Shown piece by piece: positions 15,248 to 16,965 of a stretch of DNA of 16,965 nucleotides. This DNA is from DASQLQ01 sp035629935 (GTDB lineage: Bacteria; Actinomycetota; CADDZG01; WHSQ01). The DNA lies in the NCBI GenBank assembly GCA_035629935.1, contig DASQLQ010000131.1, positions 1 to 16,965 on the forward strand, given 5' to 3'. Position 1 is the first letter of the stretch. Each line of letters opens with the position of its first letter. Position numbers and translations under genes: made by a program. Below the pieces are notes generated by a model. That model searched no databases. It was not told where the DNA came from and was given only the letters and a program-made list of their open reading frames with translations.

Positions 15248-15311
15248 ACGCCTCTCCTTTCCTCGTAGTCGAACTATCCCCTATCGAGGGCGAACACTTC
15301 GCCCCGCCGGA

Positions 15312-15317
15312 TAGGTT
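15312..15317 (+). promoter_or_regulatory. Putative leaderless -10 element (TAGGTT) for the thioesterase
   Basis: TAGGTT fits TANNNT and is followed by exactly 6 bases and then the ATG at 15324. No Shine-Dalgarno sequence or good -35 is visible. Confidence 0.45.
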
Positions 15318-15323
15318 GCCGGG

Positions 15324-16097
15324 ATGGCTGATGCCTTCTTCGTTCGAGAAGACGAAAACACCTTCGTCTCGACCGACCACACCCGCGGGCCGTGGAACCC
15401 GGACGCGCAACACGCCGGTCCGACGTCGGCCCTGATCGGCCGCGCGATCGAGCTGGTCGGGGGGCGTAACGATGTGCAGGTCGCTCGGGTCACGTACGAG
15501 ATCCTCCGACCGATCCCCGTCGAGCCCGTAACTGTCACGGCCGAGGTGATCCGACCCGGCCAGAAGGTCGAGCTGATCGAAGCGACCCTGAGCGCTTCCG
15601 GCAAGGAGATCATCCGTGCACGTGCGTGGCGCATCCGGACAACCGAACTGGATCTCGAAGTCTACGAGCCGAAGGTCGATCCACCACCAGGGCGCGACCT
15701 GGGACGAAGGGAGGAGTCGTTCGGCGATGTCGGCTACCTGAAGGCGATGGAAACTCTGTTCGTCGAAGGCTCGTTCCTAGAAGTGGGCCCTGCATGTGCG
15801 TGGTTCCGCATGAGACACCCGCTGGTCGAGGGCGAAGAGACTTCTCCGCTGTGCCGCGTCTTGATCGCGGCAGATTCCGGCAACGGGATCTCCGCTTCGC
15901 TCGACTGGTCCAAATGGTTGTTCATCAATCCGGACCTGAGCGTCTACCTGCATCGACTCCCGCGCTCGGAGTGGATCTGCATGGCCGCAACTACATGGGC
16001 CGAGCAGAAGGGCATAGGTCTCGCTGCATCCACGATCTTCGACGAGCAGGGTCACATCGGTGGCGGGATGCAGAGCCTGTACGTCGGTCCCCGTTGA
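15324..16097 (+). CDS. TesB-like acyl-CoA thioesterase (double hotdog)
   Basis: 257-residue protein with two hotdog-like halves. The N-terminal half has DAQHAGPTSALIGRAIE (the hotdog helix) and ARVTYEILRPIPVEPVTV. The C-terminal half has VLIAADSGNGISASLDW, INPDLSVYLHRLPRSEW and GIGLAASTIFDEQGHIGGGMQSLYV. D184 and Q250 occupy the positions of the catalytic Asp and Gln of E. coli TesB by motif comparison. The family hydrolyses acyl-CoA; substrate length is unknown here. The start has no ribosome site but has TAGGTT 6 bases upstream. Its TGA overlaps the TTG start of the SGNH hydrolase (TTGA), so the two are probably co-translated. Confidence 0.88.
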   Translation: MADAFFVREDENTFVSTDHTRGPWNPDAQHAGPTSALIGRAIELVGGRNDVQVARVTYEILRPIPVEPVTVTAEVIRPGQKVELIEATLSASGKEIIRARAWRIRTTELDLEVYEPKVDPPPGRDLGRREESFGDVGYLKAMETLFVEGSFLEVGPACAWFRMRHPLVEGEETSPLCRVLIAADSGNGISASLDWSKWLFINPDLSVYLHRLPRSEWICMAATTWAEQKGIGLAASTIFDEQGHIGGGMQSLYVGPR

Positions 16098-16927
16098 ACC
16101 GTCGCTACCTGGTCATCGCTCTGGGGACCTTGGTTGCCGCGGTCTTCGTCTTCATAGTGATGAGCGACCGAGGCGTGGCTCCGCCTCCCGAGATCCCGCT
16201 GCCCGAGTCGATGGCGGCCATCGGTGACTCGATCACGCAAGCGGTAGCCGTTAATGAGGAAGCACTCGGCGGAGCAGCCGAGCACTCATGGGCAACCGGC
16301 AGCGATGCCGGCGACGAGATCACCAGTCACTACGAGAGACTGGTCGCGGCACGCCCTCAGATCACCGGCCACGTGTTCAACAACTCGATCCCCGGCGCAA
16401 AGATGGCCGACGCACTCGCTCAGGTCGAAGTGACCGTGACCCAAGATCCGGACTACGTCGTGTTCCTGATGGGCGGCAACGACGTGTGCACTGCGGACGC
16501 AGCATCGATGACGTCACCCGTCGACTTCGAGTCGCAGTTCAAGGAAGCTGTCGATCGCTTGACCGGGGGCCTTCCGGACTCGGCCATCTATGTGGCCAGC
16601 ATCCCCGACCTTCATCATCTGTGGGAGGTGGAAAGCGGCAACCTAGTGGCGTCGACCATCTGGGCAAACGTCGGAGTATGCCAAGCGGTTCTCTCCGACA
16701 ACGAAGACGACCGGGAACAGGCTCAGGAACGGAACGCCGAGTTCAACGAGATCCTCGAGCGTGTTTGCGGCGTCTACCCGCAATGCCGATTCGATGCCTA
16801 CGCGGTTTACGACTACAAGTTCTCATCCGACGAAGTCGGACCCCTCGATCACTTCCACCCGTCGGAGGAAGGACAGGCGAGCCTCGCCGAGGTCACCTGG
16901 GAGAACGGCTATTGGCCTGAGATCTGA
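16094..16927 (+). CDS. Membrane-anchored or secreted SGNH/GDSL hydrolase
   Basis: 277 residues from TTG 16094. An N-terminal hydrophobic helix (residues 5-23, YLVIALGTLVAAVFVFIVM) is a signal peptide or anchor. SGNH blocks: I AIGDSIT (nucleophile S46), II NNSIPGAK (G101), III MGGNDVC (N129) and V DHFHP (D252, H255), so the catalytic set is complete. Four Cys (132, 196, 225, 231) in the exported domain suggest disulfides. TTG 16094 is chosen because it overlaps the thioesterase stop as TTGA and keeps the membrane helix; the same frame is open further upstream only as a shadow of the thioesterase. Likely an esterase or lipase acting outside the membrane; substrate unknown. Its end overlaps the next convergent gene by 19 bases. 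Confidence 0.9.
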   Translation: MNRRYLVIALGTLVAAVFVFIVMSDRGVAPPPEIPLPESMAAIGDSITQAVAVNEEALGGAAEHSWATGSDAGDEITSHYERLVAARPQITGHVFNNSIPGAKMADALAQVEVTVTQDPDYVVFLMGGNDVCTADAASMTSPVDFESQFKEAVDRLTGGLPDSAIYVASIPDLHHLWEVESGNLVASTIWANVGVCQAVLSDNEDDREQAQERNAEFNEILERVCGVYPQCRFDAYAVYDYKFSSDEVGPLDHFHPSEEGQASLAEVTWENGYWPEI

Positions 16928-16965
16928 GCTTCCTGCTGGGCCTGATGCTCGATACAGAACCGCGC
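16909..16965 (-). CDS. C-terminal fragment, probable TraR/DksA-type zinc-finger protein
   Basis: Only 18 residues plus the TAG stop are in the window, reading ARFCIEHQAQQEAQISGQ. The ARFCIEHQ pattern matches the last zinc ligand region of TraR/DksA C4-type zinc-finger proteins, whose tails often read ARxC-x-xHQ. The gene enters from the right edge and its last 19 bases overlap the end of the SGNH hydrolase gene. With so little sequence this is a tentative call. Confidence 0.45.
   Translation of the reverse strand, partial: ARFCIEHQAQQEAQISGQ

Noticed and set aside
15626..16093. Upstream extension of the SGNH hydrolase frame
   Set aside because: It covers the thioesterase gene in another frame and gives Arg-rich nonsense sequence; the hydrolase has its own signal helix starting at 16094.

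Overview
The window looks like chromosomal DNA from a high-GC actinobacterium, probably an uncultured Actinomycetota lineage. The evidence is a UvrD2-like helicase, a mycobacterial-type cyclophilin, F420-type split-barrel (PNPOx-like) proteins, a MenA-like UbiA enzyme, and several starts that look leaderless, with a TANNNT hexamer 5-6 bases before the start codon. Gene density is very high. I found no RNA genes, CRISPR array, insertion sequence or phage genes.

Layout. 1-1914 (minus): uvrD2-like helicase, cut by the left edge. 2033-3157 (plus): PilT-family ATPase. 3144-4913 (minus): REC-GGDEF-EAL c-di-GMP regulator, converging on pilT with a 14-base overlap. 8554 down to 5061 (minus): a compact five-gene locus encoding a secreted cupredoxin, a secreted Asp-rich protein, an OmpR-type response regulator, a membrane-anchored acidic protein and a sensor histidine kinase. 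10006 down to 8663 (minus): DEAD-box RNA helicase and a 56-residue membrane protein. 10211-10720 (plus): cyclophilin. 11995 down to 10692 (minus): PlsC-like acyltransferase and a DUF998-like membrane protein. 12087-12938 (plus): YpfJ-type zinc metallopeptidase. 15247 down to 12942 (minus): two split-barrel flavin/F420-type proteins and a split-barrel-UbiA fusion. 15324-16927 (plus): TesB-like thioesterase and a membrane-anchored SGNH hydrolase. The last 57 bases hold the C-terminus of a probable TraR/DksA-type zinc-finger protein on the minus strand.

The most interesting region is the five-gene locus at 5061-8554. Its two acidic proteins differ in their N-termini (signal peptide versus membrane anchor). 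They share one tail plan: a DNSGPGS block, a highly charged segment (Asp-rich in one, Glu/Arg-rich in the other), DNSGSGS repeats, and a final NSGPG. A 31-base stretch differs at only 4 positions between the two genes, so the tails are probably related by duplication or conversion. Together with the blue-copper protein and the two-component pair this suggests an envelope metal, redox or charge-sensing module. That function is inference. A second unusual locus is the three-gene split-barrel/UbiA run, which may act on a prenylated quinone-type or other redox cofactor.

All four convergent gene junctions overlap or lie within 3 bases of each other, leaving no room for a dedicated intergenic terminator.
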